This document shows positions 11,276 to 22,959 of a stretch of DNA of 64,000 nt, one piece after another. A program made the translations under genes and the position numbers. The stretch's first letter is position 1; the number at the start of each line of letters is the position of its first letter. The DNA is from Hermatobates lingyangjiaoensis (lineage: Eukaryota; Arthropoda; Insecta; Hemiptera; Hermatobatidae), in the NCBI GenBank assembly GCA_026182355.1, contig JAPFBL010000009.1, positions 558,001 through 622,000 of the forward strand, written 5' to 3'. The notes beneath the pieces are model-generated. The model had not been told where the DNA came from, ran no database searches, and saw nothing but the letters and a program-made list of their open reading frames with translations.

Positions 11276-11699
11276 CCAGTCTAATTAAATTCTAAAATTA
11301 TGTTGTTAGCGCTTAATGAGGTTACGCTAACTCTCTGGAAGAAATCCCTGTGTTGGTCTTTCTCAGACTATACAACCTAGTTAATTCTTCATGGGAAGAA
11401 ATAAACTCAATCTTACACAAGTTTATTAGGGTAAGGTTTTTTTACGAGAAATGGTTGCAGTTTAGACTGGGGTCAAACGATTTTACGTCTTCTCAGATTG
11501 CGTGCAAAGAGTTCCCATCTTCTACATAAAAAAATATAGGTTCATTGCTAGTTTAATACCCAGAACTTTGGTATTAGCGGCAGGCACGCTAACCACTAAC
11601 TCCAAACCTGACCTGCTCATTGTGGTAAATTAGTAACAACATTTTTTACTGATATGAGTTCTATATAACATGGGTGAAACGTATGTTTTACATATATAT

Positions 11700-11860
11700 A
11701 TATATAGTTAACACATGAAAGAGAAAAAACAAATAAAGACACACACAAAAGACTCACAACGATATTTCGACAGTCGTCGTCATCGGCTAGAAGTAGTCCC
11801 TTTGAGTAGCTGAAGCTAACTGAGTGGTAGGCCGAATGCAAACGAACACGCACGCACTCT
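11700..11860 (-). repeat. terminal unit of PLE-like family D
   Basis: On the minus strand it reads CGATGACGACGACTGTCGAA then ATATCGTTGTGAGTCTTTTG. The same unit is on the plus strand at 49437-49550. Both carry CCGATGA where CTGATGA is expected. Confidence 0.75.
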
Positions 11861-12249
11861 GCCGGCTGCCCTAGGTAAGCTACTAACTACAGAGAGAAAA
11901 ATAACTAAAAAGGACAAATAAAAGCAAATAAAAATAACAGAAGGAGAAGAATAGTAAATGAAGCAATAAACAAATTAAAAAAATAATAAAATAAAAAAAA
12001 AAAAATTAAATTAACGGTACAAGTTGAGGCCAGGAGGAGAGCGAGCTTTGAGAAGACAGATAATTGCCTCCTCTGAAGCTCTTAAAGTAACCCGAGAAGA
12101 CTGAACAGGGATATGATTAAGGACTTGGACCCGGAAGCAGTGATTAAAATCCAGTCCATGGGAATTAGAGTGGATAGCAATAGGGAGGTTTTTGCGTTGA
12201 CCAACGGTATATATACAACGGTATATATTGCGTTGACCGGTATATATAC

Positions 12250-12470
12250 GGTATATTATATATATATATATATAAAGATTTCACATAAACACGTTAAATA
12301 ACAATCAATGATCAAACCACAATAAGAAATGGAAAAACAAGACTAAGATCTTTCAACCGTAACAAGCGGTCTTCGTCAGACGAAGGTTGACTCTGACGAA
12401 GACCGCTTGTTACGGTTGAAAGATCTTAGTCTTGTTTTCCCATTTCTTATTGTGGTTTGATCATATATAT
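12250..12470. repeat. fold-back family A element with hammerhead-like core (plus arm)
   Basis: Left arm ATGATCAAACCACAATAAG ... GACTAAGATCTTTCAACCG, right arm the exact reverse. On the plus strand: GACT (12389-12392), CTGACGA (12393-12399), stem ACCG/CGGT, GAAA (12418-12421), AG/CT stem, then AGTC (12428-12431). Flanked by TA tracts. Confidence 0.85.
12389..12431 (+). ncRNA. candidate type I hammerhead ribozyme, family A
   Basis: Helix I GACT/AGTC, core CTGACGA, stem II ACCG/CGGT with an added A-U pair and bulged G, GAAA, two-pair stem III (AG/CT) and a CTT cleavage triplet ending at 12427. Repeated at 13341-13383. Confidence 0.5.
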
Positions 12471-12473
12471 ATA

Positions 12474-12517
<44 letters not shown>

Positions 12518-13164
12518 CGCAGCCAGTCGATTTTCTGTACAGCACTCTCGTTACTTTTCCATAATATAATAAATTTCTTACGTTCAACATGTTTCATTTG
12601 TTCAACAATCAATTCTGGTTTTAAATTTCCCATTGGTAAATGAGAATGATTACTTCTTCATCAGTTCATAAGTCTCTAGCTTAGTGGTTAGAGCATCCGC
12701 AACCAATAAATTGCGGATGTCCAACTTTGCCCTGACTCGTTTTTAAAGTATATGATTACAATTTCGTAATTTTAAATACATGTATGATGTCTTTTTTCTT
12801 AATAATCAGAGCTTCTATGATTTTAATCTTTACTGACCACCCCTATTTTTATTATTTGTGAATGGGCTATCTACGTATCCTACATAGGATTATGTGCGAA
12901 ACAGCAACAATTCACGAAATGAGACAAATTCACAATAATAAATATGATACTATATTGAGAACAAGCCAAATTCTCACTTTATAAAAAATCGCAGTTTATA
13001 ATCTACATCTATTTGTACTTTGCCATCTTCAGTCATCCTCAGAACATCATCGTGATTCAACTTTTTATAAATCACAAATGTCCAAAAAAACATTAAAGTT
13101 TTTTAACATTTTTTTTAAAAATAAAATAACAATATGATTGAATGATTCTTAAAATATTATGACG

Positions 13165-13415
13165 ATATATATCATATATATATATATATATATATAAAGA
13201 TTTCACATAAACATGTGAAATAACAATCAATGATCAAACCACAATAAGAAATGGAAAAACAAGACTAAGATCTTTCAACCGTAACAAGCGATCTTCGTCA
13301 GAGTCAAAAACCCAACTGAGTTGGGTAGAGTTGGGTTTTTGACTCTGACGAAGACCGCTTGTTACGGTTGAAAGATCTTAGTCTTGTTTTCCCATTTCTT
13401 ATTGTGGTTTGATCA
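13165..13415. repeat. fold-back family A element, second full copy
   Basis: Same unit as 12.25 kb, with core CTGACGA at 13345-13351 and GAAA at 13370-13373 on the plus strand; the left arm repeats it on the minus strand (about 13264-13305). Spacer is AACCCAACTGAGTTGGGT. TA tracts border both sides. Confidence 0.85.
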
Positions 13416-13416
13416 T

Positions 13417-13464
<48 letters not shown>

Positions 13465-13468
<4 letters not shown>

Positions 13469-13815
13469 GAAAATACTAAATATTTCAAACCGGACAGATA
13501 AATAACAAGAACACTTACTGGAACAATATTTCGAACCGAAGTTCGTCATCTGGAAGACAGTAGAAGGGAAGAAGAAGAGGTACATGCGTTCAGGATTGTG
13601 AGTGGCAAACAATATATATCTATACGTTTCACAATAAACTATAGACACAGAGTAAAGATACAAACACACTTACAGTATCTAATTTTCGGTCGAACCGTCA
13701 TTAGGAGAGTAGAGATAGGTACACCTAGCCGACTTGCGAAACGACAAACTTTGGAGACCAACAGGTCTAAGTTGGATCTTAGTCTAAGACTAAGATCTTA
13801 GTCTTGTTTTCCCAT
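13465..13815. repeat. mosaic of fold-back fragments
   Basis: A unit with CAATATTTCGAACCGAAGTTC (about 13530), a minus-strand family C piece (ACACACTTACAGTATCTAAT then TTTCGGTCGAACCGTC) and a family A end (AAGATCTTAGTCTTGTTTTC) lie head to tail, consistent with nested or template-switched insertions. Confidence 0.6.
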
Positions 13816-13819
13816 TTCA

Positions 13820-14060
13820 TATTATATATACATAAAAAATAAATTCAAAACAAAGGAAACACACAGAAAGACACAGACATAACTCACATCGATATTTCGA
13901 CCATCGTTGTGAGTTATGTCTGTGTCTTTCTGTGTGTTTCCTTCGTTTTGAATTTATTTTATTTAAAAAAGTCCGTTGGACCATTTCTTTTAATTGTATA
14001 TATATAGACAATTTATATATATATACCATTATATACCATTAATATATATATATACCATAT

Positions 14061-14116
<56 letters not shown>

Positions 14117-14170
14117 CAATTATATATGTACCATTTCTTTTAATTGTATATATATATACAATTAAAAGAA
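13820..14170. repeat. fold-back family H, core deleted, plus TA arrays
   Basis: AATTCAAAACAAAGGAAACA and its reverse with CATCGATATTTCGACCATCG. The ribozyme-like core present at 21.9 kb is missing here. It continues with AAGTCCGTTGGACCATTTC and long TA arrays. Confidence 0.8.
14025..14145. repeat. TA microsatellite array
   Basis: Almost uninterrupted TA repeats with a few ACCAT units. Similar shorter arrays lie at 3890, 7197, 9650, 12460, 13420, 20728, 21700, 49550 and 63205, nearly all at fold-back borders. Confidence 0.9.
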
Positions 14171-14174
14171 ATGG

Positions 14175-14268
14175 TTAGATTGTGCTAGATCTCAGTAACA
14201 GTCTCGAACCCTGGATCTACCAGTTGTGAGACGAGCACATTGCCGCTGTGCTAACCTGTCCATGGGTG
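14175..14268 (-). mobile_element. SINE head fragment
   Basis: Minus strand shows GGTTAGCACAGCGGCAATGTG and GGTAGATCCAGGGTTCGAG, matching the family's tRNA-like promoter boxes. The body is missing; the fragment joins a TA-rich element end. Confidence 0.65.
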
Positions 14269-14279
14269 AGTCAAATTAC

Positions 14280-15690
14280 TCGTAATATTAGTTGTATTCA
14301 TAAGCGCTTACCAGTATAATTATTGATTACCATTTACAAATTTTTCTAACACGATAGTTAAAAGTATTAATTTGTTAACACAACAAAAACTTTTAACCTG
14401 AATTTGGGAGACAAAGTTATAACAATGTTGATAATTTTCAATTTTCGAGTTGCGGATTACAATTAATACCTATTAAATAACCTATACTGAACAGGAAAAA
14501 GGTAATTTTGAATATGACGATTTAATGTGACTGAACAGTCCTTAGTAAATTGAGACCATCTAATCAACCATTGTTACTTACAAGAATACAACATATAATG
14601 ACTTAAAGAAACTTTGGTAATTCATATTGGTTTTCAAAAATTCACGTTTGCTTATCTTTTGAATGAAGAGCAACTTTAAGTGGTAACTTGAAGAACTGTA
14701 ATACGCTGACCTTCAAATAAACCATAATCAAGAAAGGAAATGAAAAACAGAAATCAGAATTATCATTTTACTAGAGATATTTACTTACTGAGCCCCACTA
14801 TCACAGTGCTACAGTAATTCAGCAATAGTAGGTCCGTGACCTGGAACTACCAATTACAATGTGTAACGAAGCGCGAGGAATGATTTATTGCTAGTTGGCT
14901 GGTATCGAATTATGAATTAAACAGACAGATTACGGCATATTTGAAAAATTTAATCTTTACTTTTGTAAAAAGTTACTGAAAAAGAAAAAGTGAACTCGTA
15001 AGTGTTTTAAACGTAAAAAAATATGCAATTTGTTATAAATGAAAATGATTCAACAAAAAAATGTAGTGCTATAGTTTATTTTTCCTTGAGATTTTTTTAT
15101 TTATAGAATTACGATGATGTCCTGAGAAAGGCTAAGGATGTCACGAGGAATTGAGATCGATAACTATGAATTTTTATAACATGAGAATTGTTAGACAGTA
15201 TTATGTTGCATACAGCTGTCCGGAGGATGAACTAATTTTTCATAAATGATGCAAAAAAAATTTTTCCCTTTTTATGTATATGAGAATTTGTTTATTATGC
15301 TTTCTACAAATTCAGTAACATCTTCGTTGTTGAACAACGTTTTTTTCCTAGTGCGAAATGCCTCCTAGAGGGGACCAAAAAAATTATGATACAATGGAGT
15401 CAAATGAGAGCCGTCAGGAAAAATTGAAAATGTTTCTTTTGTTAGAAGGTAGGGTCTTAATATTGGATTATCCATAATAAGATTAGATGCTGTCAATATA
15501 CTAAAATCTATTTAGTCTTCATTAAAATTGTTATTTTTAAAATTACCTTTTTTGATTTTGAGATTGTATCCTATTCAGATTAGGTTAATTAAAGGACATT
15601 TTAGATCGAGACAGAGGTCAAGGTCGTATTGATGACTAATGATATATTAAGATTAATCAAATAAATTAGCTAACCAATCACGATATTACC
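14280..15690. other. AT-rich intergenic DNA
   Basis: No supported features. A stretch near 14830 with a tRNA-B-box-like phrase is too degenerate to call. Confidence 0.55.
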
Positions 15691-16160
15691 CCATATCTAT
15701 ATATAGCACAGCCTTCTATTTTAATGATAGTCTGAGATAGGGGAGGTTAGTAGATGAAAGGCAGATGAGTGGATTGAATAAATTGAACGTGACGAGAGGG
15801 ATCTTCATTAATCGTGATGATAGGCGAGCACGAATTTAATGGAAAGGGCGTCCGGGGAGAGAGCCAGGAGGGTGGGCGGAGACGGGAAGTGAGAAGTAAG
15901 CTGGAAGCAGGAATGAGGATCGATACGAAGGGATGCGATTGCGCCGAAACTAACCTTGCCTACCCCTCGCAGCCACGTCACCAATCAATACCAAGCTCTC
16001 CGCCCACCCCTGTCAATATTAATTCAGCTTTTGACATCTGGAAAAACTTGATCGACCCGCTGTCTCTAACACGTAACCTATCTAAACAACCCACTCACTT
16101 GTCTGTCACTACTCATTCCGGTAACATCTTTGAAGCGCCTAGCAAACCCTGAACGCTTGA
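15690..16160. promoter_or_regulatory. isolated GC-richer block, promoter- or enhancer-like
   Basis: Stands out from AT-rich surroundings. It has a TATA-like ATATATAG near 15702, then a purine-rich stretch with GTGGGCGGAG and, further on, CTCCGCCCACCC (GC/KLF-type boxes in opposite orientations). An ORF of 112 codons (15814-16152) spans it, but its composition (RGESQEGGRRREVRSK) does not resemble a known domain. Confidence 0.3.
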
Positions 16161-16279
16161 ATAATTCTAAACCATGGTATATCTGCCTCAAGGCATTATC
16201 CTCAGACACTCTCAACCTGCAGAGAATAATATGCTGTTTGTTTAACTTCAAGTTTTCAGTTTGATTCGATATATACATT

Positions 16280-19200
16280 TATATATTCTGCACATAATGC
16301 AGGATTTGATGGATGAATAACAATAATATAATTATGATTTGACGTTCTTTTGTTTAAAATACTTCAAACAATTTTTCAAATTTCTCTTATGTAATGAACC
16401 TATATAAGCTAAATTTCAAGTGAATCAGAATATCGTAAACATAAAATATCATATAATAACTAAAAAATAAAAGCCTATTATGGATTTATGGTATTACACA
16501 TGCATTTACAAAAGAATATTTTTGACATTTACTATTAATCTGGTAATGTGGCTCATTCGTGACTGAAATAGGGTACAAATAGCAAATACGCGAAACTTTC
16601 CGTCCCTGGAACACCACTTAAGATAAAAACCTGTCAAGTTGGAAACAATGACCATTAATCAATTCATAGTTCTTCATTTCAGGAATAAAATTTGTGAACT
16701 ACAAACGAATGAGACCAAATCACTCATAGGTGAATGACAAAATGTTAACAAAGGGAAAATTTTAATGTTGATAACAGTTCGAGATTTTGAACGTTAGTTG
16801 ACGTCATAGAGAAAAAATGTTTCGAATCAAAATTGTAGAGAATGAAATTTGTAATCAACTAGTTGTTTTCGGGTTTTCCCTAAACAATTTTGTTTTACAA
16901 TATTTAAATTTGGATATATTGTCTATTTGGTATGTCTTTTATAATTTATACTAAAAAATGTTGGCGCAGGCCAGATAAAAAAACTCAACCCCATAGAACT
17001 CTTTAAGATGCAGTTAACGATGCCGACTTGGTATCTTAGTAGCTTATACACAGATGTTCTAGACCTCTTAGTCAATCAGAAGTTGTCAATGGGTCATAAA
17101 GTTAAATAATTGGTTTTTACATTAACGTTAAATCCAAAAGGTAAATCACTAATCAATTAGTGTTTTTTAAGAAATAAAAGAGATACCGGTGAAGTAGACT
17201 ATTTATAATTTTGTATAACAGAACTAATATCTGTTTTTTTTTTCAAATTCCTTACGATTCCACGTCTGTATTGTTAATATTAAAGAAACTAGTATAAATT
17301 AAATTAAAAAGAGAAGATAATCTTGCTGTATTCTGCCAAAAGCTGTCCTTGGATTCGTTTTATTTCATCTCCAAAAAGAGTTGCTTTTTGGACTGCAACC
17401 GAAACCGGTTCAAGACAACAGTAGCAGAATACGATGCAAGACGGTATCTTTTTTTCTTAAATTACACATTAGCTATATGCCTCTTCAAGATCTGAATCAT
17501 GAACTTAATTTAAAACTCATATTTTTAAGAATAACAAAAGCGTTTTAGGAAAAAAAACCATGGCAATTAGACGCAAGATTGGGAGGGTAGATACTTGTGA
17601 AATCTTATATTACTTAAAATTATCATAAAAGTCGTTTGGTCTTAGAACTAAAGAATAATACAATACTGACCCAACCTCTTCCCGGATAAAATTGAAAACC
17701 AGGTTATATTTAATGCCATTTTCAGACCTTATTAAATTAACTGTCATAAACCAATCGAAAAGTGAATTTTAAATAGGATTCTTCTTCAATTCAGCACTAC
17801 CATTCATTTAATAATTAACTTATCATCACAGTTTTTGTACTTAACCAGAAGTTTTTGTACTTAACTCAACATTTCAAATAACTCGAATATAAACAAAAAG
17901 GTCTCTTTTAAGAGGAGGAGCGTGGAATGGCAAATTTGTTTCGTTACGGTAAACGTTGTCAAGTTTCCTCAAATATAAACTGTTGTTAAGATATTTACAA
18001 AAACTTCGAAAGGGATCGAACTCTGGGACCTGCTAATTTCATAGAAGTTTCCATTCCAGTTTCAGTAGGCCTTTTAACTACGTTGAGACGTGAAATCTCG
18101 TCTACATAGAAACACACATTAACAAAATAAGAGCATTAAGGTGATATAAAATAATCTATATTAATAGATATGAACTTGAAAAAATAATTCAAATTACTCT
18201 AGTCTTTGTTTTATAAAGAGCTTTAATGGCTGGTGTAGTAAAACTTTTTGGGTTTGACTAATCAATTGATTGCTAAATTAGTCGACTTGCTAACAATGAA
18301 GACAAAAAACTGCCCACCCATCCAAATGTCCTTGTTTGGGACCTGAATCCAACAAACAACCCTTCCCAATCCCATGACTCCTAATAGCTCCCTCCTGAAC
18401 TAAATATGACGACCTAATGACTTATAAATAATATAGTACTTCAGATAATGCAAAACTGCAAGAATACGACTCCTTTCCCTGACAGACTAACGTCCCCAGT
18501 ATTGACAATGCCTACTGACCAAAACAAAAAAAAAACAGGATGATAATTTAGCAGTAGTGGACTTCTGGTCCGGAACTGCTAATTACGACGTGCACTGTCG
18601 TGCATGGAACTCTTCGTTGGTCGTTGGTTGGTTGTTTGGTTTTACTATATGAGCGACTATTGATCTTTAGAATGTACTCCTACATACTTACAAACTTCTG
18701 TTTTTTAACAAGCATTTTTTAGTATTTATACATAAATGTTGTTAAAGATTTTAAAATAAGCCCACGAATTAATTTTCTCCATCAAACACAAATTAATATA
18801 TTGTTGATTAACTGAAAAGTGTATAAATAATTGTTTTGGAGAGTTATTTCATAAATGTAAAGACTCCAAAAGTATAAATAAAAACAAATCGTTTAATATT
18901 TCACTTAAAAAAAAATAATTGATGGATATTTTAAACAAAAAATGAGATAAAACATTTTGCAAGAAAATGAAAAAGCAAGAATTAAGCAAATTGCTTTGAT
19001 TTTGCACACTTAACCGTGTATAGTTCGCGATTATGAAATATAGTTTTTCTATATTTCAAAACTTAAGCTTGGAAGAGGATATCTGGAGGACTCGCGGTCG
19101 ACTCCTTGGCTACCCCTGACATACGGGAGCTTAGAGGAAGCTGAACTAACTATAAAAAAGAAATGGACTTCGCACTTTATGCAGTGATAGAATACCTCTT

Positions 19201-20240
19201 TAGGTTCCTTTTCAGCTGAATTTGAGACACCTGGTGATTCAATTTCTAGTTAGAATAGTGGCTAATTATTAGGAATCGAGCAACTTGCGAAATCCACATT
19301 TGCAATCCCGAATGTATACCCAGTTTTTGACGTTTCCATTTTACGTTAACGACAAACTAGTTTCTAAATTGTTCCCAAATCAAGTGAAATAGAGAATACC
19401 TCCGTACGCAGCTTACACGTAACCTGACTTCATTCATGAAGTTTTAGAGAACGCCTTTTGTTCCACACTGATAATAATAATCGCATCATCAAATTATGAA
19501 TCCGTATTTTACTTTTCTAAAAGCCTTCTAAAACACTGCCGATGAAAAAAAATAAATCCTGACTGGAATAATTTATCTCGGCAAAAATAACGAAGAAAAG
19601 CTTACAAGTCATTGGTATGAAAATCTGCTGGAGGTGAGTCAAACATTTTTAACAATGGGACGAGGAAAACGTTAGGTAATTGACCAGGTAAGCGGGCTAA
19701 TACAACACGATAAAATGGGATAAGGGTGTTTGGGGGGTTATAATACGTCCAAGAAGATGCAGTCCTCCTGAGCTCCACTTATTACCTGCAACTCTGACCT
19801 GGAGTCATCCAATCCTCGTCATATTGCCAGTGAAAATCCAAGAATTTTATTGATAACCATGAACATTGTCAAAAAAAAATACGTAAATGTTTATAAAGAG
19901 TAATATCACAAATGACAGTATTTAAAAAAAAACAAATAATTAAACAAAAATAAATAACACAAGTTAAACAGAAATAATTTTTTGCAGGGTATTATTAAAT
20001 AACACAGTAATATCTCATGAACACTTCGTTCAAAATATCAATTTTCATAACTATTTCATCGTAAGCAAGGAAATTCATTTCGTATTTCAAACTACACTAG
20101 TATGAGAAATGGTCAAATCACTGGAATCAAGAGCTTTTACCTTATAGAACTGGAGGTAAAAACGGCGAATGACTTAAGAATAGAGTTAACAATACAGAAA
20201 TGAGACGAACTCTTGTGTTTCTGATTTCGAAGTTTAAATT
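16280..20240. other. AT-rich intergenic DNA, no supported features
   Basis: No confident exon, repeat family or RNA gene is seen. A short exon-like open frame on the minus strand near 17320-17450 is discussed in the findings. Confidence 0.6.
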
Positions 20241-20249
20241 TATGTATAT

Positions 20250-20720
20250 ACCCTGCCCCTAGTGACGCCATGCAGCCCTACCACTGCAGCGGCTGCATTG
20301 GCTTTATTTCCACAGGTTCATTAAACCAGGGGCTACAAAGGCCACTGTCCTTACCTGCAGCTGAACAGGTTCAGTAGGATCATTGGTCCGAAGTTTGATC
20401 CGAAACTCTTGAAACAAGTCGGTACTACGGGCGGTGGGTGCCCCTGGAGAGTTTACTCTCCAGCCCCCTCAGAGGTTGGACTCGTAGTGGTTGTTGGTTC
20501 TCACCCACGTTGGGTAGACCCTTGTGGTCCCTGTGTGAAATCAGAACTCTCGATCCCTTAGTACCGGGTAGAGACCCAAACTCCTGCAGTGAGGCGAACT
20601 CAGTATGAGAATCAGTAACTTCTCGGGAAGATGCCTACTTAGCATACCGGGGAGATAGAGACCCCAAACTCCTGCCAGTGGGAACGGGCCAGGAACTCAG
20701 CTGAATTGAACTATGACAAC
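20250..20720 (-). mobile_element. LINE-like fragment, copy 2
   Basis: On the minus strand it reads GATCCTACTGAACCTGTTCA then GCTGCAGGTAAGGACAGTGG, matching 5.64-5.68 kb. It holds internal repeats (GAGACCCCAAACTCCTGCC and GAGACCCAAACTCCTGC). Unknown class. Confidence 0.4.
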
Positions 20721-20735
20721 GCTCTAATATATATA

Positions 20736-20777
<42 letters not shown>

Positions 20778-20779
<2 letters not shown>

Positions 20780-21605
20780 AGAAACTAAAGTTTATCGAAA
20801 CTCGGTCAGTTCTTCAGGTTCAAATTAAACTCTCATTGCCAACGTTTTGGTCTTTATTTAAAACCTTTTTCATAGGCCTACAAAAACAGAGGAAATATAA
20901 GAAATAATTCAATCATTCAGAAATCAAACATACATAAAAGTGCAATTAGTTACAATTAAGAAATTGCAATGGAAATTTTGACTATAGGTTAGTGAGAAAA
21001 CTTACAGAAGTATAAATTTTGAAACAGAAAAACTAAGTATTACATTATACATTATTTTACAAAGAAAAATAGTATGTGGATTTTAAAAAATGTAGTCTGA
21101 ATGAACACGTGACCAAGCAAGGTTGAAATAACCAAGCAAGGTAACCAAATTTCACCAGAAAACCAAAAAGACACTAACACAATTTCCATCTACCAACAAT
21201 GTTTAACTTAACATACCCGAATAAATACTATTTAAATTTGAAATATCACTTCTATAATTAATGGATGACTGATCTTTTCTGAAAAATCATTATTTTTCTT
21301 TGTAAAATAATTTATAATGTAATACTTAGTTTTTCTGTTTCAAAATTTATACTTCTGTAAGTTTTCTCACTAACCTATAGTCAAAATTTCCATTGTAATT
21401 TCTTAATTGTAACTAATTGCACTTGTATGTATGTTTGATTTTTGAATGATTATATTATTTCTTATATTTCCTTTGTTTTTGTAGGCCTATGAAAAAGGTT
21501 TTAAATAATGACCGAAATGTTGGCAATGAGAGTTTATTTAAAACCTGAAGAACTGACCTAGTCCCGATAAACTTTAGTTTTGTTTCTATTCCACGGTCGA
21601 TACTT
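20778..21605. repeat. large fold-back, family B variant (about 820 bp)
   Basis: Arms begin ACTAAAGTTTATCG...GGTCAGTTCTTCAGG and close with the reverse. The inner arms share TTTGTAGGCCTATG and GAAATAATTCAATCATTCAG. CCTATGAAAAAGG precedes the GGTTTTAAATAA stem. A related but shorter copy is at 58.15 kb. Confidence 0.85.
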
Positions 21606-21744
21606 TTATATATATATATACACTTTTTCTTTTTCTCAGAGTTTGGTCAGGGTAAATATAAATAAAAGAAATAAACTCCGAGAAAAAGAAAAAGTGTGTG
21701 TTAATATATATATATATATATATATTATATAATATATATTTAAT

Positions 21745-22005
21745 ATATATATATTATATAAATTAAAAGAAACGGTCCAGCGACTTTTTTTAAATAAAAT
21801 AAATTCAAAACGAAGGAAACACACAGAAAGACACAGATATAACTCACATCGATATTTCGACCATCGTCGTCATCAGGAGGTGTGAAGAGCGAAGAGTTCG
21901 ATCGCTCTTCACACCTCCTGATGACGACGATGGTCGAAATATCGATGTGAGTTATGTCTGTGTCTTTCTGTGTGTTTCCTTTGTTTTGAATTTATTTATA
22001 TATAG
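21745..22005. repeat. fold-back family H, near-perfect inverted repeat with intact hammerhead-like cores on both strands
   Basis: Arms of about 100 bp run from AATTCAAAACGAAGGAAACA to the core, mirror around 21903, and return. The plus core is CTGATGA 21918-21924, stem GAC/GTC, GAAA 21936-21939, with an ATC|G junction at 21943/21944. Preceded by the conserved GGTCCAGCGAC end. Confidence 0.9.
21908..21952 (+). ncRNA. candidate type I hammerhead ribozyme, family H
   Basis: Core CTGATGA, stem II GAC/GTC with a GATG loop, GAAA, one A-U pair, and an ATC triplet ending at 21943. Helix I pairs GA and GTG with TC and CAC around a one-base mismatch. The mirrored copy is on the minus strand near 21847-21888. 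Confidence 0.45.
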
Positions 22006-22689
22006 GTATATATATATATTATATATAATAAAATAATATAAAATATATATATAATAATAAAATCAAACATGTGGCTGTTTTATGACGTGGTTTTTATGTT
22101 TAGTTTAGATGTTCATATTCATTTCACTTATGCATATATAATAAAGAATTGTATATTCACTTGCAAGTTATAGGTAATATTGTAGTCTAATGGTCTTGTA
22201 GACTAATTATAGTATTGCATTATATCATAGTTTTATTGATTGTTTACAAATAACTCAATCGGAGAATTGTTGAATGTTGTTTCAAAAGTTGAAAACAAAA
22301 TATATAAATTATAAAAAAGTTGCAAAATTTAGATTACTATGTTAAGTTGGTTTTGTGACTTATCTGTCTTCAGGAAAATTTTATTTAAATTGTAATTCCA
22401 TGTACAATTTAGATGTAGTTTGAGATGAACAAACTTCTAATTTGTGTTATATTAATCAAACTATTTCCCTTTTCGTGATATTTTACAATACGCTGAATCG
22501 TATTACCTTTATTAGGGTCATACAAACTAACTTTGACCCTTTCATCAGCAGACCTCTAGGAACCACTGTACTTTCCACAGTAAGCACAGTGTACGGTACA
22601 AGACGTTACTAATCATGTACCAGTTATTTCCAGTAACCATGTAGTATGAGTACTGCTTTAGTAGAATAAATCATACCCCTTGATAACTA

Positions 22690-22935
22690 AGTGGGGCCAG
22701 GTTAGCACAGTCGAAACGTGCTCGCCTCTGAACAGGTAGATCCAGGGCTCAATACCCACTCTGGCCCTCAATTTATTCATATGGGAAGTGAATAAATCTG
22801 AGCAAGTCATTCTTCGAAGAAGACGTAAAGCCGTCGGTACCGAGACTGTACGATGTCAAATACTCTTTAAAGATCCCTACTCAGAATACATTTCAGTTAA
22901 GCAAAATTTAGGACAATCAAGAATAACGGGAAATG
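22690..22935 (+). mobile_element. tRNA-derived SINE, copy 2
   Basis: GGGGCCAGGTTAGCACAG, then TAGATCCAGGGCTCAATACC, CACTCTGGCCCTC and a body with TTTATTCATATGGGAAGTG and CGATGTCAAATACTC. The 3' tail is diverged. Confidence 0.8.
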
Positions 22936-22959
22936 TGCTCGCCCATTACTAGAATGGGT

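Noticed and set aside
12665..12740. tRNA gene candidate (TAGCTTAGTGGTTAGAGCA)
   Set aside because: A-box-like segment is good but there is no matching B box or acceptor stem; more likely a SINE head remnant.
8352..13669. ORFs rich in Ile-Tyr repeats (for example at 8352-8720, 12376-12633, 13304-13669)
   Set aside because: They are translations of TA microsatellites and fold-back arms. Only the short KIV(N/S)AE segments were kept, as relics.
17320..17450. Confident exon call
   Set aside because: Open on both strands and lacks a donor; reported only as a low-interest finding.
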